A stretch of 64,000 nucleotides of DNA from Bacteroidota bacterium (GTDB lineage: Bacteria; Bacteroidota; Bacteroidia; AKYH767-A; OLB10): positions 210,178-274,177 of the forward strand of contig JAHEYP010000001.1 of NCBI GenBank assembly GCA_023251535.1. Direction: 5' to 3'. Made by a program: the position numbers and the translations under genes. The notes beneath the pieces were generated by a model. That model did not search any database. It worked only from the letters and a program-made list of their open reading frames with translations, and was not told the origin of the DNA. Below, piece after piece: positions 8,776-15,591 of the stretch; position 1 is the first letter of the stretch, and every line of letters begins with the position of its first letter.

Positions 8776-9348
8776 ATGTTATATCTCAAGAAAAGTTTAA
8801 TCCCCGGTGCAGGCAAAGGCCTGTTTGTAAAAAAGACATTTAAACGCGGCGACATCGTATGCGAATACGAAGGAGAATTTGTGCCATGGTCGGTATGCGA
8901 AAAGCGTGCTGAAGAAGGACATGAAGGCTACGTTTTCTTCATCAGCAACAAAAGATGTGTTGATGCTTACTTCACGCCGGAAGCGATGGGACGCTATGCG
9001 AACGATGCAAAAGGTATCGGACGTGTAGAAGGACTTCGCAACAATGCACAATATGAAATCAAAGTTCGTAAAGGCGAAAAACGCGTTTTTATTGTAGCTA
9101 CAAGAACTATCCATCCCGATGGTGAAGTATTGGTAGACTACGGCAGCGACTACTGGAAGAACCTTGAAAAGACTAAGCATCTTTACAAGAAGCAACAAGA
9201 AGAGAAAAAGCGTTTACGCGAAGAAGCTAAAAAGAAAGCTGAGAAAGCTGGAAAATCGGCTAAAAAAGCAAAATCAGCTAAGCCTGCTAAAAAGAAAACC
9301 GTGAAGGCGGCACCCAAAAAAGCGAAAGGCAAATCAGCTAAAAAATAA
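8776..9348 (+). CDS. SET-domain lysine methyltransferase with histone-H1-like tail
   Basis: A protein of 190 residues. Residues 1-125 form a compact SET domain: SAM-binding GAGKGLF near the N-terminus, then RYANDAKG and GLRNNAQYEI in the position of the usual RFxNHSCxPN, and VDYGSDYW in the position of the ELxxDY motif. The family transfers a methyl group from SAM to protein lysines. From about residue 140 the protein is almost only Lys, Ala, Glu, Pro and Ser, with KKAxK and PAKKK repeats as in histone H1 or chlamydial Hc proteins, suggesting DNA binding or a self-methylation substrate. This is inference. It is flanked by two paralogous tiny membrane proteins. A standalone SET protein without a post-SET domain is known in Bacteroidota; the substrate is not. 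Confidence 0.85.
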   Translation: MLYLKKSLIPGAGKGLFVKKTFKRGDIVCEYEGEFVPWSVCEKRAEEGHEGYVFFISNKRCVDAYFTPEAMGRYANDAKGIGRVEGLRNNAQYEIKVRKGEKRVFIVATRTIHPDGEVLVDYGSDYWKNLEKTKHLYKKQQEEKKRLREEAKKKAEKAGKSAKKAKSAKPAKKKTVKAAPKKAKGKSAKK

Positions 9349-9434
9349 TTCACATCAACTTGTTGGCAAGTGATAATGCCAGCATAAAAACCACATGTTC
9401 ATTTAGGTGAATTTTGTAATCAATCTAAATGTAT

Positions 9435-9536
9435 ATGACCATAGTATCTATAGTAATCGTTTCAGTAGGATTTGCCTGTGTAATTTACACTCAATTCAGT
9501 GAAGTATTCACGGGAAAGAAAAAGGTAAAAAGCTAA
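9435..9536 (+). CDS. 33-residue single-pass membrane protein (paralogue B)
   Basis: A peptide of 33 residues starting MTIVSIVIVSVGFACVIY and ending in the basic tail GKKKVKS. An in-frame ATG at 9429 would add two residues; 9435 aligns best with the paralogue at 8598-8702. The shared helix carries conserved Gly, Ala-Cys and Val-Ile-Tyr positions. The positive tail predicts an N-out/C-in topology. It lies directly after the SET-domain gene and before a strong terminator, so it is probably co-transcribed with it. Too short for most gene finders; I recognise no family. Confidence 0.6.
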   Translation: MTIVSIVIVSVGFACVIYTQFSEVFTGKKKVKS

Positions 9537-9577
9537 TTTTACTACTGAAAAAAAAACTGACGAATCAACCAATTGAT

Positions 9578-9610
9578 AAACCCCGATAGCTAGTCTATCG
9601 GGGTTTTCGT
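9578..9610 (+). terminator. Intrinsic terminator after the SET/small-protein cluster
   Basis: A 12-bp perfect stem (9578-9589 with 9595-9606, 5-base loop, CCCCGATAG core) runs into a T-rich stretch. It lies between convergent genes and may also serve the minus strand. Confidence 0.85.
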
Positions 9611-9629
9611 TTTTTAATACCGCAAGCAA

Positions 9630-10928
9630 TTATTTTCTTTTTAAGAAGAATGCGTCTTTTCGTTTCTCCACGCGCTGAGCATTGTAAATACCAGTATGTC
9701 CGCTGACGAAATACGCGGCATAGCAAGCAACACCTAAATACACTACATATTCGCTTCCAAACAATTCCATTCCCATCACCATACAAGCGAGCGGAGTATT
9801 AGCAGCGCCGGCAAACACTGCTACAAAACCGAGTGCAGCAAACAGATCAATTGGAGCCCCGCTAATCACCGCAAAGCTATTGCCGAGGGTAGCACCTATA
9901 AAGAACAAAGGCGTAACCTCTCCGCCTTTAAAACCCATGCTCAGCGTGATTACAGTAAGCAGCAACTTCCAAAACCAAGCGAAAGAATCGATATGGGTAG
10001 AAGTAAAAGCCGAAACGATACTAGTTCCTGATGGTGATGAAGCCGTAACACCCAATCCGAGGTAATCGAAAGTTCCCAAAGCATAACTAATACCGAGAAT
10101 GAAAACAGAAGCAACAACGGGAATCAGTAATGGATTTTTTATTTGCTGCTGCACCACCACTTTTAAACGATGTGCGGCATATGAAAACAAACGAGCAACT
10201 AGTCCGAATAAAACTCCTGCAACAACCGCTAATACCGCATAAAACAGATCCACATGAAAATAAGGAAACAGGTGATTCACATTGGATAAATTGACTGCAT
10301 ACGCAGTATGTGAAATTCCGCAGGCTAGGCAAGTAAAATGCGCCACCAAGGCCGCCACCAAACAAGGAATCCAGGCTTGGAATTTAGTTTTTCCGATAGT
10401 GAGTACTTCGAGTGCAAAAATAGACGCGGCAATAGGTGTCCCGAATACCGCTGCAAATCCCGCCGACATCCCCCCCATCAACAACCATTTTTTCTGAATG
10501 CCGTGGAGTTTGAACTTTTTAATGATGACCGACGAAATCCCACCTCCCATTTGCACAGCTGTGCCTTCTCGTCCCGCTGAGCCACCAACAAGATGCGTAA
10601 GCACAGTAGAAAACAAGATAAGAGGAGCCATTCGTCCCGGTACCGCATTCACAGGCTCATGAATCTCATCGATAATCAAATTATTTCCTCCAGCAGCATT
10701 TTTGCCAGCCCACTTATACACTAGATATATAACGATACCGGCTATGGGAAGAAAGAACATTAACAGAGGAAAATGAAATCGCAATTGTGTAGCAGCATCG
10801 AGCAGCCAAAGAAAAAACGCCACTGACAAGCCAATTGCTACCGAAGCAAGCACCACAAATGCCAACACAGCAATAAACTGTTTAGCATCCAAATCAAAGA
10901 AAGAGAAAGTAAATTTATTCTTAATCAT
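9630..10928 (-). CDS. CLC-F type fluoride/proton antiporter
   Basis: A 432-residue CLC-fold membrane protein with about ten hydrophobic segments. The gating-glutamate motif is GSAGREGTAVQ (Glu121), with Thr where chloride CLCs have Pro; GREGT/GREGV is what I know from fluoride-specific CLCs. The selectivity-filter segment reads GGNNLI (80-85) rather than GSGIP, consistent with the Asn/Met replacement of the usual Ser in CLC-F proteins. There is no C-terminal CBS domain. The upstream leader contains a fluoride riboswitch, which strongly supports fluoride rather than chloride as the substrate. It would export toxic cytoplasmic fluoride. The ATG at 10928 directly follows a segment able to pair with the riboswitch. 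Confidence 0.88.
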   Translation of the reverse strand: MIKNKFTFSFFDLDAKQFIAVLAFVVLASVAIGLSVAFFLWLLDAATQLRFHFPLLMFFLPIAGIVIYLVYKWAGKNAAGGNNLIIDEIHEPVNAVPGRMAPLILFSTVLTHLVGGSAGREGTAVQMGGGISSVIIKKFKLHGIQKKWLLMGGMSAGFAAVFGTPIAASIFALEVLTIGKTKFQAWIPCLVAALVAHFTCLACGISHTAYAVNLSNVNHLFPYFHVDLFYAVLAVVAGVLFGLVARLFSYAAHRLKVVVQQQIKNPLLIPVVASVFILGISYALGTFDYLGLGVTASSPSGTSIVSAFTSTHIDSFAWFWKLLLTVITLSMGFKGGEVTPLFFIGATLGNSFAVISGAPIDLFAALGFVAVFAGAANTPLACMVMGMELFGSEYVVYLGVACYAAYFVSGHTGIYNAQRVEKRKDAFFLKRK

Positions 10929-10977
10929 CCTACAAACGAATAACGACAGTAATTCATGAAATTACATATTTTGTAGG
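10929..10977 (-). promoter_or_regulatory. Possible riboswitch expression platform (alternative pairing at the start codon)
   Basis: On the minus strand, the segment CCTACAAA at the 3' edge of the aptamer (10970-10977) is exactly complementary to TTTGTAGG (10929-10936), which abuts the exporter ATG at 10926-10928. Without ligand this helix could mask the initiation region; fluoride-bound aptamer would hold the GCCTAC strand and free it. A small GTAATT/AATTAC hairpin lies inside. Inferred from pairing only. Confidence 0.55.
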
Positions 10978-11022
10978 CGTCATCAGCTAACAAGCGGTTG
11001 GAATAGGAAGACACCATTTCCC
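10973..11022 (-). ncRNA. Fluoride riboswitch (crcB motif) aptamer
   Basis: Read on the minus strand from 11022, the leader shows the crcB-motif landmarks in order: GGGAAATGGTGTC, TTCC, CCAACCGC, GCTGATGA and CGCCTAC. The strand GGTGTC (11010-11015) pairs with GACGCC (10976-10981), matching the long-range helix of known fluoride riboswitches, where GGAGT pairs with ACTCC; this is compensatory variation on the same frame. It lies 44 bases before the CLC-F exporter, a classical gene under this riboswitch, and just after a TATATTTG promoter box. Recognised by eye, not by a covariance search. Confidence 0.9.
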
Positions 11023-11032
11023 AATTGAAAGG

Positions 11033-11040
11033 CAAATATA
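11033..11040 (-). promoter_or_regulatory. -7 box (TATATTTG) of the fluoride exporter transcript
   Basis: TAnnTTTG on the minus strand, 10 bases before the aptamer begins, so the transcript would start at the edge of the riboswitch. Confidence 0.6.
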
Positions 11041-11090
11041 GTGAGAGAATGAATAGGGAGGAAAAACTATGGGAAGGAGGATAAAAGATA

Positions 11091-11184
11091 CAGGATACAA
11101 GATACAAGGTTTGATTTCGGCATCTGTTAAATGCATTGAAAAATCTGAAAATATCACCCATTAAAAAAACTATTCCCAATACTG
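11091..11184. repeat. Dispersed repeat, copy 1 (GATACAGGATACA start)
   Basis: Begins ATAAAAGATACAGGATACA and continues through AAATGCATTG and CCCATTAAAAA to ACTATTCCCAAT. A second, similar direct copy lies at 11299-11398. No coding frame is seen; between the copies are a small CTCATCG/CGATGAG hairpin and a GTCCC/GGGAC hairpin. The function is unknown. Confidence 0.7.
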
Positions 11185-11298
11185 CAATTTAATTGCGAAG
11201 AGAATAAAATCCCTTAAATCCTTTGCTCATCGGTTACGATGAGATCTGTGTTAGTCCCAAGGGGACGAATTCGTGTTCTTTTTTTTGAGAGATGAAAG

Positions 11299-11398
11299 AT
11301 AAAAGATACAGGATACAGGATACAAGATTTGGTTTATGAACGGATTAAATGCATTGGAAAGTTTGGAAATATTACCCATTAAAAAACTATTCCCAATG
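11299..11398. repeat. Dispersed repeat, copy 2
   Basis: Direct copy of the element at 11091-11184, with an extra GGATACA unit and scattered substitutions. The space 11041-11456 otherwise holds no convincing gene. Confidence 0.7.
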
Positions 11399-11456
11399 CT
11401 TATTTTGAGCAATTGAAACGATTTTTGTCGATTTCACTATTTCAATACCAGCAATT

Positions 11457-12053
11457 TCACTTTCTACTTTCATGCAAATTTTTTCTGTACCATTTTTTAT
11501 TAACAAACCAAATATTTGTACTATCTGGTTTAATGCTTGTAGGGTAAAATTTTAATAAGCATTCTGATTTAAGCAAACTATCACCAGTATTATATACATA
11601 ATCAGAGAAAATCACAATGGTGGTATCATTTAGAATTCGTCCTCTTTGCTCAAATAGATAACGATTTTTTAGTATATTATTCCGATTAAAATCTTGTAAT
11701 ATTATTTCATTTTTATCAATTAAAAAGTCTCCCCACCATTCTTTCGAATAAAAATGCCAATCAAAACTCATATTACTAATAACATAAGAAGGATCTAACC
11801 AAATTTCCTTTGCTTTATGATTAAAAAAAGGACGCAATATTTTTACTAGTCCATTTTCATACAAAAAAAGAGCAGCTCCTCCTTCATCAGAAATATAAAT
11901 TCCATTTGTTTTTAACGGAATACTATTATGCGATAGAGTTATTGGCATTTTAAATAAGTAAAAATTTCTTGTATCGTTATAAATGTACTTACAAGAATAC
12001 AGCTGAATAAGTATAATGACAATTACTACTGTATAGAATTTATTAAATTTCAT
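11457..12053 (-). CDS. Predicted lipoprotein of unknown function
   Basis: A 198-residue protein with a hydrophobic N-terminus (about 7-20) ending in the lipobox-like LYSC, so it is probably a lipidated periplasmic or outer-membrane protein. The rest is rich in aromatic residues and beta-type sequence (YISDEGGAALFLYENG, WHFYSKEWWGDF), with no family that I recognise. Its ATG immediately follows the stop codon of the truncated frame at 12054-12257 (TAAATG), so the two once formed, or still form, one transcription unit. A partner role such as immunity or chaperone for the lost upstream protein is conceivable but unproven. It lies in a repeat-rich, decayed region. Confidence 0.65.
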   Translation of the reverse strand: MKFNKFYTVVIVIILIQLYSCKYIYNDTRNFYLFKMPITLSHNSIPLKTNGIYISDEGGAALFLYENGLVKILRPFFNHKAKEIWLDPSYVISNMSFDWHFYSKEWWGDFLIDKNEIILQDFNRNNILKNRYLFEQRGRILNDTTIVIFSDYVYNTGDSLLKSECLLKFYPTSIKPDSTNIWFVNKKWYRKNLHESRK

Positions 12054-12257
12054 TTAGTAGAGAGAATAATCACTGTGAATAAATTGTTGACGGAAAATAC
12101 TTGGAGGCGGACCTAGTTGAGGATTGAAAAATGGAGAACCTACTAATATATGAATCCCATTTTGGATAAAATCTTGGACACAGGCTGCATTTACACCAAT
12201 TCGACTTTTATGATTTGGATATTCCTCATAAACAGCCCCTACTCTTTTCGCTGGGAA
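12054..12257 (-). pseudogene. C-terminal remnant of a lost gene
   Basis: On the minus strand a 67-codon frame without a start codon, bounded upstream by an in-frame TAG, encodes protein-like sequence (RVGAVYEEYPNHKSRIG ... GVNAACVQDFIQNG ... SIFRQQFIHSDYSLY) and stops directly before the lipoprotein ATG. The composition looks like a genuine folded C-terminus rather than random translation. The upstream part of the gene is absent; repeats and low-complexity DNA replace it. I recognise no family. Confidence 0.45.
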
Positions 12258-12461
12258 CTACCCCCATATTTCGCTACATTAGATATTTTAATTTTAACGC
12301 ATTTTTCTGGCAAATAGTAGATATATGCAATTCTTAAACAAAGTTAATTAATTTAATAAAATATCCTTATTTTGAAGTGTTGCCTATGGCTTTCTCATTG
12401 CTTTGCCTTTCAATTCGAGTCTATGGCGTCCTTACTCCTGCATCCTTTATCCTGTATCCTT

Positions 12462-12476
12462 CACCCCAGCGGGGTG
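12462..12476. repeat. Palindromic dispersed repeat CACCCCAGCGGGGTG, copy 1
   Basis: A GC-rich 15-base dyad in AT-rich DNA, in the context TTCACCCCAGCGGGGTGATT. The same core occurs at 12552-12566 and, inverted, at 20462-20476. Confidence 0.75.
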
Positions 12477-12517
12477 ATTTATCATCAAAAGATTTCTCAC
12501 CCACCAGTTCCCTCTAT

Positions 12518-12566
12518 AAAAACGAAATTTATTATGTATAATAATCTCCTTCACCCCAGCGGGGTG
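12518..12566 (-). repeat. Extended palindromic dispersed repeat, copy 2
   Basis: On the minus strand the palindrome is followed by an A/T-rich arm (GAAGG, ATTATTATAC, AATAAATTT, CGTTTTT). The element at 20462-20508 has the same core and arm in plus orientation, so the repeat unit is close to 48 bases long. Confidence 0.7.
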
Positions 12567-12676
12567 ATTTATTTTTTTAGACTCTAGACAGCCCTCTTTA
12601 TCATTAATTCCCGAATCAATTCCTTCCTTTCCCCAAAATGAATTTTTTATGAACCGCATTTCCTCCCAAATTTTTC

Positions 12677-12692
12677 TGGCACGATGGTTGGC
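12677..12692 (+). promoter_or_regulatory. Possible sigma-54 type promoter (TGGCACG-N4-TTGG)
   Basis: Matches the -24/-12 consensus TGGCACG-N4-TTGC except for the last base. It is about 60 bases before the DUF4476 gene, which has no TAnnTTTG box but does have a strong AGGAGG ribosome-binding site, also unusual here. Confidence 0.4.
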
Positions 12693-12737
12693 TATAGCTA
12701 AAACAAGAACCTCATATTAACAAAAAACAAAAAAACT

Positions 12738-12743
12738 AGGAGG
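12738..12743 (+). promoter_or_regulatory. Strong Shine-Dalgarno AGGAGG
   Basis: A perfect AGGAGG lies 8 bases before the ATG at 12752. Nearly all other genes in the window lack any Shine-Dalgarno, as expected in Bacteroidota. Confidence 0.65.
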
Positions 12744-12751
12744 CAAAAGCT

Positions 12752-13459
12752 ATGAAAAAAATCATCTACACTCTATTGATCAACGCAATGATGATTAGCT
12801 GCGCGAACGCCACTCACCTGGGTTCTGACTTAAAAATCCGGATGCATGATTACCGCGCAATGATTGTTGAACTTGACCACATCAATTACAATTCACCTAC
12901 AACAGAATTCAACATTGATGAATTAGCACCGGGACGTCACCAAATTAACATTTGGACATTAAGAAATCACCACCATTACGGTCAGCCACGATTAGCATAC
13001 AGAGGATACATCGATATCCCTGCACAATCAAGAGTAACGGCACGACTTACCGAATATCAGCAACTCAAGGTAGTAAGAATTGAACCAAAGTATGTTTTAC
13101 CTGATAACTGTCAAACATACGAGCCTTACGATCCTTATCACTATAACACCCCAACTGCAGTAGTGCCCGTAAGCAACCACTGCGGTAACTTCGAAGAGCT
13201 GAAAGCCGTTATCAGACATCAAAACTTCGATAACACCAGAGTAAAAATCGCCCAAGAATATATGCGCGACAACCGTATCTGCACTAAAGAAGTTTCAGAA
13301 TTAATGTGTCTGTTGACCTTCGAAAGCAACAAACTCGATTTAGCAAAATTCGCTTATCAATTTGTTGACGACCCACAAAACTACTTCCGCTTGTACGACG
13401 AATTTACCTTCGATAGCAGCGTAAGAGAACTAAGCGACTACATTCACTCAAGATCATAA
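12752..13459 (+). CDS. DUF4476 domain exported protein
   Basis: A 235-residue protein with an N-terminal signal sequence (about 1-20; a Cys at 17 leaves lipidation possible). The middle is a beta-rich segment with GRHQINIWTLR resembling PEGA-like strands. Residues about 145-235 carry the DUF4476 pattern: F-x-x-L-x-x-x-I ... FDxxR ... IC ... LMxLLTFESNKLDLAKFAYQ and a closing FDSSVRELSDYI. DUF4476 proteins are widespread in Bacteroidota and of unknown function. It stands alone between terminators, with a possible sigma-54 promoter and a strong ribosome-binding site. Confidence 0.88.
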   Translation: MKKIIYTLLINAMMISCANATHLGSDLKIRMHDYRAMIVELDHINYNSPTTEFNIDELAPGRHQINIWTLRNHHHYGQPRLAYRGYIDIPAQSRVTARLTEYQQLKVVRIEPKYVLPDNCQTYEPYDPYHYNTPTAVVPVSNHCGNFEELKAVIRHQNFDNTRVKIAQEYMRDNRICTKEVSELMCLLTFESNKLDLAKFAYQFVDDPQNYFRLYDEFTFDSSVRELSDYIHSRS

Positions 13460-13480
13460 TGTGCTAAATTCCTCAATAAG

Positions 13481-13515
13481 CCCCGGTTCCCGTAAGAGCC
13501 GGGGTTCTTTTTTTT
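13481..13515 (+). terminator. Intrinsic terminator after the DUF4476 gene
   Basis: A 9-bp stem (13481-13489 with 13496-13504, one G-T pair, 6-base loop) followed by a run of eight T at 13508-13515. Confidence 0.88.
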
Positions 13516-13646
13516 GCTAAATCCTTAAAACCACGACTTCAAAAGCCGCCTTTATGCGAAACAATGACATACAGCGTCATTTAATCTGATGAAAATCAGC
13601 CACTAAAACAGTACTGCAAGGGGTATCAAAAAAGTTTTAAAATTGC

Positions 13647-13654
13647 TACATTTG
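13647..13654 (+). promoter_or_regulatory. -7 box (TACATTTG) of korAB
   Basis: TAnnTTTG match; the predicted leader to the ATG at 13687 is about 27 bases. A CTGAT-GAAA-ATCAG hairpin lies further upstream. Confidence 0.55.
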
Positions 13655-13686
13655 CGCACATTATATTTCTACGAGAAATTCCTGCT

Positions 13687-15531
13687 ATGGAACAAAATAA
13701 TCAAGTAATTGACAACGTAATCATCAAGTTTGCCGGCGACTCCGGCGACGGGATGCAGCTTACCGGAACACAATTCACCAACACTGCAGCTCTTTTTGGT
13801 AATGACCTGAGCACCTTCCCTGACTTTCCTGCTGAAATCCGCGCCCCACAGGGTACGATTCCTGGAGTATCGGGATACCAGTTACATTTTGGTAGTGTAA
13901 GCATCTTCACACCAGGCGACGAGTGTGATGTATTAGTAGCTATGAATGCTGCGGCATTGAAAGCCAACATGAGATTCCTGAAGAAAGGCGGAACTATTAT
14001 CGCCAATACCGACGGTTTCGACCCTAAAAACCTTCGTTTAGCGAACTACGCTGACGGAGCTAATCCTATTCTCGACGGCTCGCTCGAAGGCTACCGCTTA
14101 GTAACGATGGATGTTACTAAGATGACTCGTTCGGCATTATCTGAATCGGGATTAGGGATTAAAGAAATTGACCGTGCTAAAAACATGTTCGTGTTAGGAT
14201 TCCTTTACTGGATGTATAACCGCGATATGAGCGCTACGGAGAAATTCTTAACAGAGAAATTCGGTAAAAAACCGGATATTCTTGATGCCAACTTAAAAGT
14301 ACTTCGCTCGGGATATAACTTCGGTGAAACTAGCGAAACTGCGGCAACGCGTTATACCGTTAACCCTGCTCCTATGCCGGCTGGTGTTTACAGAAACATC
14401 ATGGGTAACCAGGCAACAGCTATGGGATTGATTGCGGCTTCTCAAAAATGTGGATTAGACATGTTCTTGGGATCTTATCCTATCACTCCTGCAACTGATA
14501 TTTTGCATGAGCTTGCTAAATACAAAAACTTCGGAGTACGTACTTACCAAGCGGAAGATGAAATCGCAGCGATTTGTTCTGCTATCGGAGCATCTTTCGG
14601 AGGTAAATTAGCAGTAACAACTTCATCGGGACCAGGAATTGCTTTGAAAACAGAAGCAATGGGACTTGCCTTGATGTTAGAGTTACCGTTGGTGATCATT
14701 AACGTACAACGTGGTGGTCCGTCAACTGGACTTCCTACCAAGACTGAACAAAGTGACTTATTCCAAGCTATCTATGGACGAAACGGAGAAGCTCCAATCC
14801 CTGTGATTGCTGCAAGATCGGCTGCCGACTGTTTCGACACGGTATTTGAAGCTTGCCGATTAGCGCTTGAGTTTATGACACCGGTAATTTTCTTGAGTGA
14901 TGGTTACATCGCTAACGGATCTGAGCCTTGGAGATTCCCTAAAGCAGATCAGTTGAAAGAAATCAAAGTTAACTTCACTACTGAAAATAACAACGACGGT
15001 AAATACCTTCCTTACAAACGCGACGAAAAACTTTCGAGACCATGGGCTATTCCAGGAACGAAAGGATTAGAGCACCGCATTGGAGGACTAGAGAAGCAGC
15101 ACGAAACAGGAAACATCAGTTACGATCCTGAGAACCACGAATTCATGGTGAAAATGCGTGCAGCGAAAGTGGCTAAAATTGCTGACTTCGTTCCTAACCA
15201 AACATTAGACAACGGAGCTGAGAAAGGTAAATTACTCATCTTAGGATGGGGATCTACTTACGGACCAATTAAAGGTGCGGTAATCGAAGCAAGAAAGAAA
15301 GGATACGATGTGAGCCATGCGCATATTCGTCACTTGTTCCCTTTCCCTAAAAACCTTGGTGAAATGATTAAGAACTTCGATCAGGTATTAATTCCTGAGA
15401 TGAACACGGGACAATTATTATCGATTGTTCGCGACAAATTCTTAGTTGACGCTATCGGCTTAAACAAAGTAAAAGGAATGCCGTTTGCAACAGGAGAGAT
15501 CTTAAACAAAATCGAAGAACTTTTAAAATAA
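13687..15531 (+). CDS. korA: 2-oxoacid:ferredoxin oxidoreductase, alpha subunit (gamma-alpha fusion)
   Basis: A 614-residue subunit of the CoA-dependent 2-oxoacid oxidoreductase, most likely 2-oxoglutarate:ferredoxin. Residues 1-200 form the gamma domain (FAGDSGDGMQLTG at about 15), and from about 235 the pyrimidine-binding alpha domain begins (MGNQATAMGLIAASQKCG, then YPITPATDI and AEDEIAAI). The fused gamma-alpha order is typical of KorA in Bacteroidota. It works with the KorB subunit encoded 60 bases downstream to convert 2-oxoglutarate, CoA and oxidised ferredoxin to succinyl-CoA, replacing or complementing the NAD-linked complex. The gene has its own promoter box. The substrate is inferred from family similarity; pyruvate is less likely given the two-subunit layout. 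Confidence 0.93.
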   Translation: MEQNNQVIDNVIIKFAGDSGDGMQLTGTQFTNTAALFGNDLSTFPDFPAEIRAPQGTIPGVSGYQLHFGSVSIFTPGDECDVLVAMNAAALKANMRFLKKGGTIIANTDGFDPKNLRLANYADGANPILDGSLEGYRLVTMDVTKMTRSALSESGLGIKEIDRAKNMFVLGFLYWMYNRDMSATEKFLTEKFGKKPDILDANLKVLRSGYNFGETSETAATRYTVNPAPMPAGVYRNIMGNQATAMGLIAASQKCGLDMFLGSYPITPATDILHELAKYKNFGVRTYQAEDEIAAICSAIGASFGGKLAVTTSSGPGIALKTEAMGLALMLELPLVIINVQRGGPSTGLPTKTEQSDLFQAIYGRNGEAPIPVIAARSAADCFDTVFEACRLALEFMTPVIFLSDGYIANGSEPWRFPKADQLKEIKVNFTTENNNDGKYLPYKRDEKLSRPWAIPGTKGLEHRIGGLEKQHETGNISYDPENHEFMVKMRAAKVAKIADFVPNQTLDNGAEKGKLLILGWGSTYGPIKGAVIEARKKGYDVSHAHIRHLFPFPKNLGEMIKNFDQVLIPEMNTGQLLSIVRDKFLVDAIGLNKVKGMPFATGEILNKIEELLK

Positions 15532-15543
15532 AACTACAGTTTA

Positions 15544-15566
15544 GCCTTATAGAATTTCGGTAAGGC
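15544..15566 (+). other. Small hairpin between korA and korB
   Basis: GCCTTA (15544-15549) pairs with TAAGGC (15561-15566). There is no T-run, so it is more likely an mRNA processing or stability element than a terminator. Confidence 0.35.
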
Positions 15567-15591
15567 GTGAACGTTAATATAAACAAAAAGA

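Larger units (their letters stand above)
12258..12660. other. Non-coding, repeat-bearing stretch
   Basis: No supported gene. It holds a reverse-oriented TATCCTGTATCC piece (12448-12459) related to the GATACAGG repeats, and two copies of a GC-rich palindrome (12462-12476 and 12552-12566). Confidence 0.6.

Noticed and set aside
8797-9198. Minus-strand frame of 133 codons across the SET gene
   Set aside because: Shadow of the SET domain; no motifs and no promoter.
9630-10928. Ordinary chloride channel
   Set aside because: GREGT instead of GREGP, GGNNLI in place of GSGIP, and an upstream fluoride riboswitch point to a fluoride exporter.
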